Positions 42,887 to 50,712 of a DNA stretch of 64,000 bases are shown one piece after another (positions within the stretch are counted from its first letter, which is position 1; every line of letters begins with the position of its first letter). The notes beneath the pieces were generated by a model. The model did not search any database. It saw only the letters and a list, made by a program, of their open reading frames with translations, and was not told the DNA's origin. Where the stretch lies: assembly GCA_013540605.1 (NCBI GenBank), contig JABVCK010000001.1:124001-188000 (forward strand). Direction: 5' to 3'. Source of the DNA: Bacillota bacterium (lineage in GTDB: Bacteria > Bacillota > Clostridia > Ch29). The position numbers were made by a program, and so were the translations under genes.

Positions 42887-44635
42887 CTATTCAACCCTTT
42901 TTATAGCATTGACCAATTCCTCATCCGGGGTGACGAAAAGGGTCCTGTTGTTTCGATAAACAACCATACCCGGTTTGGCTCCGCTCGGCTTGTTCACGTT
43001 TTTTACTTCTGTATAATCGACGGGTACATTGCTGGAGTGCCTGCCCTTACTGAAAAATGCTGCCAGCATGGCACCCTGGTGAAGAGTACTGACCGGAACT
43101 TCAGAGTTCCCGGCCTTGATAACAACATGGGAACCCGGGATATCCTTGGTGTGAAGCCAGAGGTCGTCCCTGGCGGCAAGTTTCAGTGTCAGATAATCAT
43201 TCTGGTAGTTGTTTTTGCCGACAAAGATGTCTAATCCGTCACAGGATATGAAACGTAAAGGTTTGGAACGCTCAGGCGTCTTTTCTCCGGATTTGGCATC
43301 CCGGTCCTTGATCAAGCCCTCCCGTAAAAGTTCAGAGCGGATCTCTGCAAGCATTTCCATATCGGTACTTTTTTCTATATTGAAGAGCAAGCTTTCCAGG
43401 TACTGGATTTCATTCTTTGTGTTCTCAATGTGGGAAGAAAGGTTTTCTACCGTGCGTTTCTTCCTGCCGTATTCCCGGAAGAACCTTTGGGCGTTCTCAC
43501 TGGGAGTAAGGTTTGGGTTTAGCGGGATTTCTATTTCTTTGGCATCCGCATCGTAAAAGTTTTGGACTATAGCGCGGTCTGCCTTCTCTTTAAGGCGGAA
43601 AAGGTTCGCCGTCAGCAGCTCGCCATAGAGCCTGTATACCCCGTAGTCCTGGGCGTTATCGTACTCCTCCTGCTGGTTTGCCATCTTTTTCATATTCTTT
43701 TCAAGGAAACCCCTGACAAGTCTTTCAAGGCCGTCCTTGGCCTGGGTTAGCTGTTCCCGCCGGAGTTTTTCGGAAAAAAAACTGTCAACCATCCTATTTA
43801 CATTATCATGCTTTACACTATCAAGATTAAGGTGTGTCAGCAGTACTGCGCTAAAGTACTGCGGCCTGCCGGATTTATAATATATAACCGGTGAATAGTC
43901 CGATTGGAATATTACAGCCCGGAACGTTTCGGTGGTGTCAAGCAGGCGGCATATATTATTGGAATCCAGCCAGGCATCCGGTTCTATTCCGCTTCTGTAA
44001 CAAATCTCCGTTGCCAGTAGTTTACCTATGCCTTCCAGTGAATTGAGGATGGCTTTTTCAGCACTTAACCCGTTGCACTCTAATAGTTTCTGTTTTAGAG
44101 CTTCGCTGCTATTTGTAAGCATGTTCAGTTTGTGCTGCCCCGGAGGGGATTTGTACAAAATGCCGGGGTGAAGCTGCCTGTAAGAGCTCATTTCCGGAGA
44201 TACTCTTTTAGCAGCATCAATGATAATACGGTTATTATCCAGCAGGATAATGTTGCTGTGTCTTCCCATGATTTCAACTACAATATGCTTTGTGGCAGTA
44301 GTACCGAGTTCGTCGGTGGCTCTGACGGAAATTATGACAACCCGGTCCAGACCCTCCTGGCTGATTGAAGCGATTATTCCGTTTTGAAAGTGCTTTCGCA
44401 TAAGCATGCAAAACATAGGCGGGTGCCCGGCACTGAACTGGTAGTCCTCGGTGAGATGCATCCTGGGGTTGGAAGGGTTTGCCGAAATAAGCAGCCGGTC
44501 CTTGCCCCGTTTTGTGCGCAGGTTTATAACCAACAGGTCATTCGCAGGCTGATAGATTTTTTCTATGCGGCTGCCTGACAGTTCGGTGTTCAATTCATCG
44601 ATGAGGCATCTTAGGGTGTAGCCATCAAAAGACAT
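42887..44635 (-). CDS. rqcH: RqcH/NFACT-family ribosome quality control protein
   Basis: A 582-residue NFACT protein (bacterial Rqc2 homologue, also annotated fibronectin-binding FbpA). Order: NFACT-N (DGYTLRCLIDEL start, MGRHSNIILLD), a helix-hairpin-helix region, a coiled-coil middle and the NFACT-R domain (ARDDLWLHTKDIPGSHVVI). RqcH binds stalled 50S-peptidyl-tRNA complexes and adds alanine tails that mark the chain for degradation. It is the only minus-strand gene in the housekeeping half. Start is the ATG at 44635, preceded by GAAGGTG. Confidence 0.92.
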   Translation of the reverse strand: MSFDGYTLRCLIDELNTELSGSRIEKIYQPANDLLVINLRTKRGKDRLLISANPSNPRMHLTEDYQFSAGHPPMFCMLMRKHFQNGIIASISQEGLDRVVIISVRATDELGTTATKHIVVEIMGRHSNIILLDNNRIIIDAAKRVSPEMSSYRQLHPGILYKSPPGQHKLNMLTNSSEALKQKLLECNGLSAEKAILNSLEGIGKLLATEICYRSGIEPDAWLDSNNICRLLDTTETFRAVIFQSDYSPVIYYKSGRPQYFSAVLLTHLNLDSVKHDNVNRMVDSFFSEKLRREQLTQAKDGLERLVRGFLEKNMKKMANQQEEYDNAQDYGVYRLYGELLTANLFRLKEKADRAIVQNFYDADAKEIEIPLNPNLTPSENAQRFFREYGRKKRTVENLSSHIENTKNEIQYLESLLFNIEKSTDMEMLAEIRSELLREGLIKDRDAKSGEKTPERSKPLRFISCDGLDIFVGKNNYQNDYLTLKLAARDDLWLHTKDIPGSHVVIKAGNSEVPVSTLHQGAMLAAFFSKGRHSSNVPVDYTEVKNVNKPSGAKPGMVVYRNNRTLFVTPDEELVNAIKRVE

Positions 44636-44759
44636 AGTATCACCTTCGGTTTTTAATTTAGTATGGCATCTATTATCTATAGTAACACAAAATACAGTAA
44701 TATTATTGTGACAACCAATTTTCTTGAAGCAAAAATTTAGTTAGAAAATTAACACTATG

Positions 44760-44812
44760 AAGCACAGGGACAGGTACATTGCTTATGAAGCAGTATACCT
44801 GTCTCTATGCTT
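44760..44812. repeat. GGGACAGGTA palindromic repeat, copy 1
   Basis: Left arm 44760-44776 and right arm 44796-44812 are complementary at 15 of 17 positions, with a 19-base loop. About 21 bases of core (GGGACAGGTACATTGC and onward) recur in copy 2 after the L,D-transpeptidase gene. Confidence 0.75.
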
Positions 44813-44898
44813 CTAATTATGAGATACATAATAGCGGAACTATTTGAGAAAGATATATATTAAATAAGTGATGAAAAAACGTTAGATTGGGGATGCAT

Positions 44899-46281
44899 AT
44901 GTACAGGAAAATCAACCTAATATTAATGGTTATAATAATAGTTGCAGTGTCAAGCTGTGTATATCGCAGAACCGTGCCCCCTGGTGAGACACCCGCTCCA
45001 AGGCAGCAGACGGACCTGCCCAGGGAGGACAGACTGGCCAAATCTGACCGGGAAGCTGTGGAGGAGAATATAAACGGTTTCAGCATTGAAGATGATCTTA
45101 AGCTTACCCAAACCACCCGGCGGGAGGAAAAAAACAGAATATCGTGTCTTAGCCAGCAGCAGAAAACACAGGTATTGAAAAATATCGGATCCAAAAAGAT
45201 GAATACTGTACTCCATGAATATAACACTACCCTACCTCAAGGAATCAATGATGCAGTACAGTATACTCAATATAACTTCTCCTTTGATTATTTCCTTGTG
45301 ACAGCGGAGAATGGCGCTGATATCCGCGAAAATCCGGCGCCAGATGCAACCGTTGTCGCACGTGTAGAGAACCTAGACAAGGTGTCGCTGCTCCAGAGGG
45401 TTGAAGGTGAAGAGATGGAGGGTTCAACCCTATGGTACAGGGTAGCATTCGGAAATGGCAATAAAACAAACGAGGGGTATCTTCACTCAACAGCAGGTAC
45501 TCCCAGGAATTTTCGCTTTGACAGAATGCAGGACGCAGTAAACCAGCTAAGGCAGCAGGTGGCCCAGGGAGGTCTGCACTTTATCAGCAACTATAAGAAT
45601 CAAAACGGTGCGCCCCCTCAAAAGGGAGATGCCGCAGTAGACGAGTATGGATATAGGTTTTATCACAGTGCTCCTGCATATGAACAGGCAGATACAGATA
45701 GCGACTTCCGGTATATACCGGATGGGATGCTGGTACGAATACTTGATGAGACTGATGAGCTTTATCATGTCAACGTTCCTACTTTTGGTGGAGATTACTA
45801 CATACCTAAAAAGTACATTGATCCGGATGTCACATTAAGCCAGTTGAACCATGTGGTTGTAGTAGACAGAAATCAGCAAAACCAGGCCTCCTTTGAACTT
45901 GGTGAAAACGGCCTCAACCTTGTCTCATATACCCTGTCCACTACTGGATTTCCAGGAGATTTCTCCTTTGAGACCACCCTTGGCAGTTACAAGGCCATTG
46001 AAAAAAAAGATCGCTTTGAGTATCTGAAAAACGACACGCAGGAGATTGCAGGTTATGCGCCGTTTGCCGTACGATTTACCGGCGGAGCCTACATCCACGG
46101 CGTTCCGGTGGCATATGAGAAACAGGATGGCGAGAGGGTGGATCCCGGACCGATAGAATACCTTCATACCATCGGTACATTTCCCCGCTCCAATATGTGT
46201 GTCCGCAATTATACAAGTCATGCAGAATTCCTCTATAACTGGATGGATAGCCAAAACGGTGCTGTTATAGTCATAGAATGA
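44899..46281 (+). CDS. L,D-transpeptidase (YkuD-like) lipoprotein with SH3-like domains
   Basis: About 460 residues. An N-terminal hydrophobic signal ends in the lipobox-like VSSC, so the protein is probably membrane-anchored outside the cell. Two SH3-like regions follow (about 140-190 and 245-290). The C-terminal YkuD domain has IHGVP and the catalytic pattern S-x2-C-V-R in RSNMCVRNY, with Cys as nucleophile. Such enzymes make 3-3 peptidoglycan cross-links or attach proteins. The usual glycine before the catalytic Cys is Met here. TTGGGG lies before the ATG at 44899. Palindromic repeats flank the gene. Confidence 0.78.
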   Translation: MYRKINLILMVIIIVAVSSCVYRRTVPPGETPAPRQQTDLPREDRLAKSDREAVEENINGFSIEDDLKLTQTTRREEKNRISCLSQQQKTQVLKNIGSKKMNTVLHEYNTTLPQGINDAVQYTQYNFSFDYFLVTAENGADIRENPAPDATVVARVENLDKVSLLQRVEGEEMEGSTLWYRVAFGNGNKTNEGYLHSTAGTPRNFRFDRMQDAVNQLRQQVAQGGLHFISNYKNQNGAPPQKGDAAVDEYGYRFYHSAPAYEQADTDSDFRYIPDGMLVRILDETDELYHVNVPTFGGDYYIPKKYIDPDVTLSQLNHVVVVDRNQQNQASFELGENGLNLVSYTLSTTGFPGDFSFETTLGSYKAIEKKDRFEYLKNDTQEIAGYAPFAVRFTGGAYIHGVPVAYEKQDGERVDPGPIEYLHTIGTFPRSNMCVRNYTSHAEFLYNWMDSQNGAVIVIE

Positions 46282-46292
46282 AATCAATGAGA

Positions 46293-46405
46293 CACAGGGA
46301 TAGGGGACAGGTACATTGCTTATGGTTCAGGCAATGGCATAATATGGAGGCTATGAAGCAGTGTACCTGTCCCTGTGCTTTCCTGTGCTTTTCCCTGTCC
46401 CTGTG
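46293..46405. repeat. GGGACAGGTA palindromic repeat, copy 2
   Basis: Core arm GGGGACAGGTAC (46303-46314) pairs with 46363-46374 at 11 of 12 positions. TCCCTGTGCTTTTC-like words repeat to about 46405. The core is shared with copy 1 at 44760-44812. Confidence 0.7.
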
Positions 46406-46462
46406 CTTTTCTGGTTCTGAATATCGGTCACTGAAGTATTCACTATTTAACTAGGAGGTATT

Positions 46463-46501
46463 ATGAAGTATAATATTGTAAAGCATAAAAACGGAAGGTG
46501 A
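46463..46501 (+). CDS. Possible 12-residue leader peptide before dapF
   Basis: AGGAGG (46453-46458) is followed four bases later by an ATG that opens MKYNIVKHKNGR and a stop. The stop lies five bases before the dapF GTG. The very strong ribosome site suggests the short frame is translated and delivers ribosomes to dapF. It could instead be a chance remnant. No family match can be made for a peptide this short. Confidence 0.35.
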   Translation: MKYNIVKHKNGR

Positions 46502-46505
46502 TTGA

Positions 46506-47345
46506 GTGGAATTCAAAAAACTGCACGGATTGGGCAATGACTTCATTGTGGTGGACTGCCGGGAGAAACCAATACAGGATCCGGCCGCCGTTAGCACAAA
46601 GATTTGCGACCGCCATACCGGCGTGGGGGCAGACGGCCTGATAATGGTTACTCAGTCGGAAAAAGCGGATTTGGGTATGAGGATCTTCAATTCGGATGGA
46701 AGCGAAGCGGAAATGTGCGGAAACGGTATCCGATGTTATGCAAAATACGTGTTTGAGGAAGGCATTACTAACAGAACGGAATTCACTGTGGACACCCTTG
46801 CGGGTATAATGCAGCCCAGATTAATACTTTCCGGAGATGGCTGCGTGGAAGCGGTAGTTGTGGATATGGGACAGCCTTCAATAAATCCCGGAGATATCCC
46901 TGTTAACACGGACAGAGAGAGCTTTCTGGAAGAGAGACTGAGCATAGACGGCCGGGAGATAACCGCTTCTACCATAGGAATGGGAGTGCCCCACACCGTA
47001 TTGTATGTGGATGCTTTTGATGGGGAGGATTACATAAGGAGAATAGGGAAGGCGGTCGAAAACCACCCTGTTTTTCCGTGCAAGACAAATGTGAACTTTG
47101 TAAGGATAATAGACAGAAGGAACATCGAAGTGCGGACATGGGAGAGGGGAGCGGGGAGGACGCTGGCCTGCGGTACAGGATGCTGCTCGGCTGTTGTGGT
47201 ATCATCTTTGCTGAATAAAACGGATAGGGTTGTTGATGTTACCCTTGCTCTGGGGAGACTTAAGGTAGAATGGAAGGATGATGGAAGGGTTTTCATGACA
47301 GGACCGGCAGAAAACGTATGCAGGGGAATATGGTTAAAAAGTTAA
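46506..47345 (+). CDS. dapF: Diaminopimelate epimerase
   Basis: A 279-residue cofactor-independent epimerase converting LL- to meso-diaminopimelate for lysine and peptidoglycan synthesis. Both catalytic cysteines are present: in MCGNGIRC and in LACGTGCC. KLHGLGNDFIVVD at the N terminus and GAGRTLACGTG are typical. It begins with a GTG at 46506 behind GGAAGG. Full length for the family. A hairpin terminator follows. Confidence 0.95.
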   Translation: MEFKKLHGLGNDFIVVDCREKPIQDPAAVSTKICDRHTGVGADGLIMVTQSEKADLGMRIFNSDGSEAEMCGNGIRCYAKYVFEEGITNRTEFTVDTLAGIMQPRLILSGDGCVEAVVVDMGQPSINPGDIPVNTDRESFLEERLSIDGREITASTIGMGVPHTVLYVDAFDGEDYIRRIGKAVENHPVFPCKTNVNFVRIIDRRNIEVRTWERGAGRTLACGTGCCSAVVVSSLLNKTDRVVDVTLALGRLKVEWKDDGRVFMTGPAENVCRGIWLKS

Positions 47346-47388
47346 AAAATCCTTTGCAAACATAGAAAAATGTGTTAAATTAAAATAA

Positions 47389-47425
47389 AGCGAGAGAGCC
47401 AGCTCTCGCTTGATATTTGTTTATA
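47389..47425 (+). terminator. Likely terminator after dapF
   Basis: AGCGAGAG (47389-47396), a six-base loop, CTCTCGCT (47403-47410), then a T-rich TGATATTTGTTTATA. The T-run is interrupted, so strength is uncertain. Confidence 0.65.
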
Positions 47426-47516
47426 TTCTCGGTTTTTGGCTAAAATATAAAAACATCGGGTAGTATTTACGAAAGTTATATCGGCAAAATTAATATTGGA
47501 AGGATGAAATCTGGAA

Positions 47517-48395
47517 ATGATATGCAGCATGACGGGTTTTGGGAGGGGCGAATTTAAGTCTAGCGAAGCCGAGGTGTCTGTGGAAATAAGGTCGGTGAAC
47601 CACAGGTACAGCGATATATCGGTGAAAATTCCGAAATATTTATCGTTTCTGGAAGAACGGATTAGGGAATACATACAAAACAACATATCCAGGGGCAGGA
47701 TCGATGTATACGTGTCCTATGATCAGCTGGAGCGTAAGGATTCTGAGATCAGGGTTAACCTTGAACTTGCCGGAAACTACTTTAATGCCCTCGAGCAATT
47801 GAAGGCGCAGACCGGTATTAAGGACAGCATCCCCCTGTCTTTGATCGCTGCTTTTCCTGACGTGATTGTAGCCAGGCAAAGCGAAATGGATGAGGAGAAA
47901 ATTTGGTCACAGCTTTCAGAAGCACTTGAGCAGGCGGTAAAGGTGCTGCTGCAGATGCGGCGCAAGGAGGGTGAGAATCTTAAGCTGGATATACTGGAAA
48001 AGCTTGAAACTATAGAAACAGGTGTATTGGAGATTAAAAATAGAGCACAATACGTAGTGCAGGAATACCAGCAAAGGCTGGAAAAAAGAATTGAGGAACT
48101 AACAAAGGGTTTGGATATAGACAAGGACAGGTTATACCAGGAAGTAGTCGTCTTTGCCGACAGAAGCAACATTGATGAAGAGCTGGTAAGGCTAAAAAGC
48201 CATATTTCACAGATGGAAAATACCCTAAAAAGCGGTGGGGCGGTAGGTAGAAAACTGGATTTTCTCGTTCAGGAGATGTACAGGGAGATAAACACGATTG
48301 GGTCTAAGGGGAATGACCTTGAAATATCAAAAAGGGTGATAGATGCAAAAACCGAACTGGAAAAAATTAGAGAGCAAATACAAAACATTGAGTAA
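47517..48395 (+). CDS. yicC: YicC/YloC family endoribonuclease-like protein
   Basis: A 292-residue YicC-family protein. The start [11 protein letters not shown], the block [13 protein letters not shown] and the C-terminal [21 protein letters not shown] (seen as [12 protein letters not shown]) are diagnostic. Family members are reported to have endoribonuclease activity. It heads the conserved yicC-remA-gmk-rpoZ-coaBC-priA run. GGAAGGA lies upstream of the ATG. Confidence 0.93.
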   Translation: MICSMTGFGRGEFKSSEAEVSVEIRSVNHRYSDISVKIPKYLSFLEERIREYIQNNISRGRIDVYVSYDQLERKDSEIRVNLELAGNYFNALEQLKAQTGIKDSIPLSLIAAFPDVIVARQSEMDEEKIWSQLSEALEQAVKVLLQMRRKEGENLKLDILEKLETIETGVLEIKNRAQYVVQEYQQRLEKRIEELTKGLDIDKDRLYQEVVVFADRSNIDEELVRLKSHISQMENTLKSGGAVGRKLDFLVQEMYREINTIGSKGNDLEISKRVIDAKTELEKIREQIQNIE

Positions 48396-48406
48396 GGAGG
48401 TTAAGT

Positions 48407-48679
48407 ATGGATATGAAATTGATTAATATCGGGTTTGGCAACATTGTTTCGGCAAACAGGCTGGTTGCAATAGTAAGTCCTGAATCGGCTCCTATTAAAA
48501 GGATAATACAGGATGCCAGGGACAGGGGAATGTTGATAGACGCAACCTACGGCAGAAGAACCAGGGCGGTTATAATTACCGACAGCGACCATATAATATT
48601 ATCGGCGGTTCAACCGGAAACCGTAGCGCATAGGTTGTATTCAAAGGAAACGGTTGAAAGCTCAATGGGTAGTGAATGA
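48407..48679 (+). CDS. remA: RemA/DUF370 family DNA-binding regulator
   Basis: A 90-residue RemA-family protein. [29 protein letters not shown] and [12 protein letters not shown] are all conserved (shown here in parts). In Bacillus subtilis RemA binds DNA and activates biofilm-matrix and osmoprotection genes. AAGGAGG before the ATG is strong. It overlaps the gmk start by four bases. Confidence 0.92.
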   Translation: MDMKLINIGFGNIVSANRLVAIVSPESAPIKRIIQDARDRGMLIDATYGRRTRAVIITDSDHIILSAVQPETVAHRLYSKETVESSMGSE

Positions 48680-49281
48680 AAATGGCAGGGAAAGGGCTGT
48701 TGGTTGTGGTTTCAGGGCCTTCCGGTGCGGGCAAGGGTACTATATGCAAGAACCTGCTGGATATAAACAAGGATATAGTAGCCTCCGTATCCGCTACGAC
48801 TAGGATGCCCAGGGAAGGTGAACTGAACGGAAAGAATTATTTTTTTGTTTCGAGAGATAAGTTTGAACAGATGATTGCGGACGATGATTTTATCGAGTAC
48901 GCTGTAGTATACGATAATTACTACGGTACTCCTAGGAGGTTTGTCGAGGAAAACCTTGAAAATGGGAAGGATGTGCTTTTGGAAATCGATATACAGGGCG
49001 CTCTCCAGGTGAAGGATAGATACCGGGAAGGGGTATTTGTGTTCATACTCCCCCCCTCAATGGAAGAGTTGAAAAACAGAATCATAAAAAGAGGAACCGA
49101 AAGCGAGAGGGAAATATTGAAACGGTTTGAGGCTGCATACAAGGAAATCAATTTTGTGTCGCGTTATAACTACTTTATTATAAACGATAAGGTGGACGAA
49201 GCAACTGAAAAGCTCAGATCAATAATAATTGCGGAGAAATGTAGGGTTGACAGGTTTAAGATGCAGTTTATCGGTGAGTAA
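48676..49281 (+). CDS. gmk: Guanylate kinase
   Basis: A 201-residue enzyme that phosphorylates GMP to GDP with ATP. The P-loop [20 protein letters not shown] for GMP binding, and the later [13 protein letters not shown] are present. It starts at the ATGA overlap with remA; a second ATG two codons on is possible. Part of the purine pathway and placed in its usual position before rpoZ. Confidence 0.95.
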   Translation: MKMAGKGLLVVVSGPSGAGKGTICKNLLDINKDIVASVSATTRMPREGELNGKNYFFVSRDKFEQMIADDDFIEYAVVYDNYYGTPRRFVEENLENGKDVLLEIDIQGALQVKDRYREGVFVFILPPSMEELKNRIIKRGTESEREILKRFEAAYKEINFVSRYNYFIINDKVDEATEKLRSIIIAEKCRVDRFKMQFIGE

Positions 49282-49293
49282 GGAGGTAAAATA

Positions 49294-49500
49294 ATGTTAT
49301 ATCCATCAATGAAATCTTTACTAAAAAAAGTAGATAGCAGGTACACGCTGGTAGTATTGGCCGCAAAAAGGGCCCGGCAGCTGACCGAGAATAGTGACCG
49401 CTTCGATGAAATGGAGAATAAGAAGCCGGTTACGAGAGCCATTGAGGAGATTTCTGAAGGCAAGGTTAAATACGTCCGTACAAGGGACGGCATAAAATAA
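49294..49500 (+). CDS. rpoZ: RNA polymerase omega subunit
   Basis: A 68-residue omega subunit. The pattern YTLVVLAAKRARQL and the C-terminal KPVTRAIEEISEGKV are diagnostic. It helps assemble RNA polymerase by binding the beta-prime subunit. AAGGAGG precedes the ATG. It follows gmk by 12 bases. Confidence 0.94.
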   Translation: MLYPSMKSLLKKVDSRYTLVVLAAKRARQLTENSDRFDEMENKKPVTRAIEEISEGKVKYVRTRDGIK

Positions 49501-49514
49501 CGGGGGGAAAGGCT

Positions 49515-50708
49515 TTGTTATCGGATAAAAAAATCGTGTTGGGTGTGTGCGGAGGGATTGCTGCATATAAATGCGCGGATTTAGTGAGCCGATTAGTAAA
49601 AGAAGGAGCAAAGGTAAAAGTGGTCATGACAAAATCTGCACAGGAATTCATTACGCCCCTTACATTCCAGACATTGTCAAATAACAGGGTGATAACGGAT
49701 TTGTTTGCGGAACCGCAAAACTGGGAGGTGGAGCATATTTCCTTAGCCCAGTGGGCGGATTGCCTGGTCATAGCTCCCGCCACGGCAAACGTGATCGGGA
49801 AGCTGGCCGCAGGGATAGCGGATGACATGCTTACAACAGTAGTTGCCGCAACAAAGGCAAAGGTAATAATTGCGCCTGCAATGAACACGAATATGTATAA
49901 CAACAGAATAGTCAGAAAGAACATAGACTACCTCATAGATATGGGGTATTTGTTTATAAGCCCGGCTGAGGGAAGGCTTGCCTGTGGAGATGAAGGGCTG
50001 GGAAGGTTAGAAGAGCCAGGGAACATAGTTGAGTTTATTAAAAGAGTTTTTGATAAAGGGGAGGACCTGAAGGGAAAAACGGTTTTGGTTACGGCCGGAC
50101 CGACCAGGGAGATTATTGACCCTGTCAGGTTTATCACAAACGGCTCCTCCGGGAAAATGGGGTATGCTGTTGCCGAAGCTGCTGTGGAACAGGGGGCAAA
50201 GGTGATTCTCGTCAGCGGTCCTACCACCCTTACTCCGCCGCAGGGTGTTGAATTAGTAAAGGTGACCAGCGCCCGGGAGATGTATGAAAAGGTGATGGAA
50301 TACTTTCCTCTGTGCGATATAGTAATAAAGGCTGCAGCGGTTTCGGACTACCGACCCGTAAACGTTTCCAGTCAAAAAATAAAGAAAACGCACGATAACC
50401 TGGAGATAAAACTAGAAAGAAACCCTGACATTCTGTATGAGCTTGGAAAACTGAAAACAAAACAGATATTGGTCGGTTTCGCAGCTGAGAGTACGAATAT
50501 TTTTGAATATGCGAAGGAAAAGCTCGAAAAGAAAAACCTTGATCTTATTGTAGCCAACGATATTACCAGGGATGAAACGGGCTTCAGCAGCGATACGAAT
50601 GCAGGATTCATTATGGATAGAGATTTTAGTATGGAGAATATTCCAAAGATGAGTAAACATCAAATGGCAGATGTAATACTGGAAAAAGTCAAGCAGTTGA
50701 TCAAATAA
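49515..50708 (+). CDS. coaBC: Bifunctional phosphopantothenoylcysteine decarboxylase/ligase
   Basis: A 397-residue coenzyme A biosynthesis enzyme. The N-terminal CoaC flavoprotein half has GGIAAYK, WADCLVIAPATANVIGKLA (in parts) and APAMNTNMY. The C-terminal CoaB half has TAGPTREIIDPVRFITN and KAAAVSDYRP. It joins cysteine to phosphopantothenate and decarboxylates the product. The start is a TTG at 49515 behind GGGGGGAAAGG. Confidence 0.94.
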   Translation: MLSDKKIVLGVCGGIAAYKCADLVSRLVKEGAKVKVVMTKSAQEFITPLTFQTLSNNRVITDLFAEPQNWEVEHISLAQWADCLVIAPATANVIGKLAAGIADDMLTTVVAATKAKVIIAPAMNTNMYNNRIVRKNIDYLIDMGYLFISPAEGRLACGDEGLGRLEEPGNIVEFIKRVFDKGEDLKGKTVLVTAGPTREIIDPVRFITNGSSGKMGYAVAEAAVEQGAKVILVSGPTTLTPPQGVELVKVTSAREMYEKVMEYFPLCDIVIKAAAVSDYRPVNVSSQKIKKTHDNLEIKLERNPDILYELGKLKTKQILVGFAAESTNIFEYAKEKLEKKNLDLIVANDITRDETGFSSDTNAGFIMDRDFSMENIPKMSKHQMADVILEKVKQLIK

Positions 50709-50712
50709 GGAT

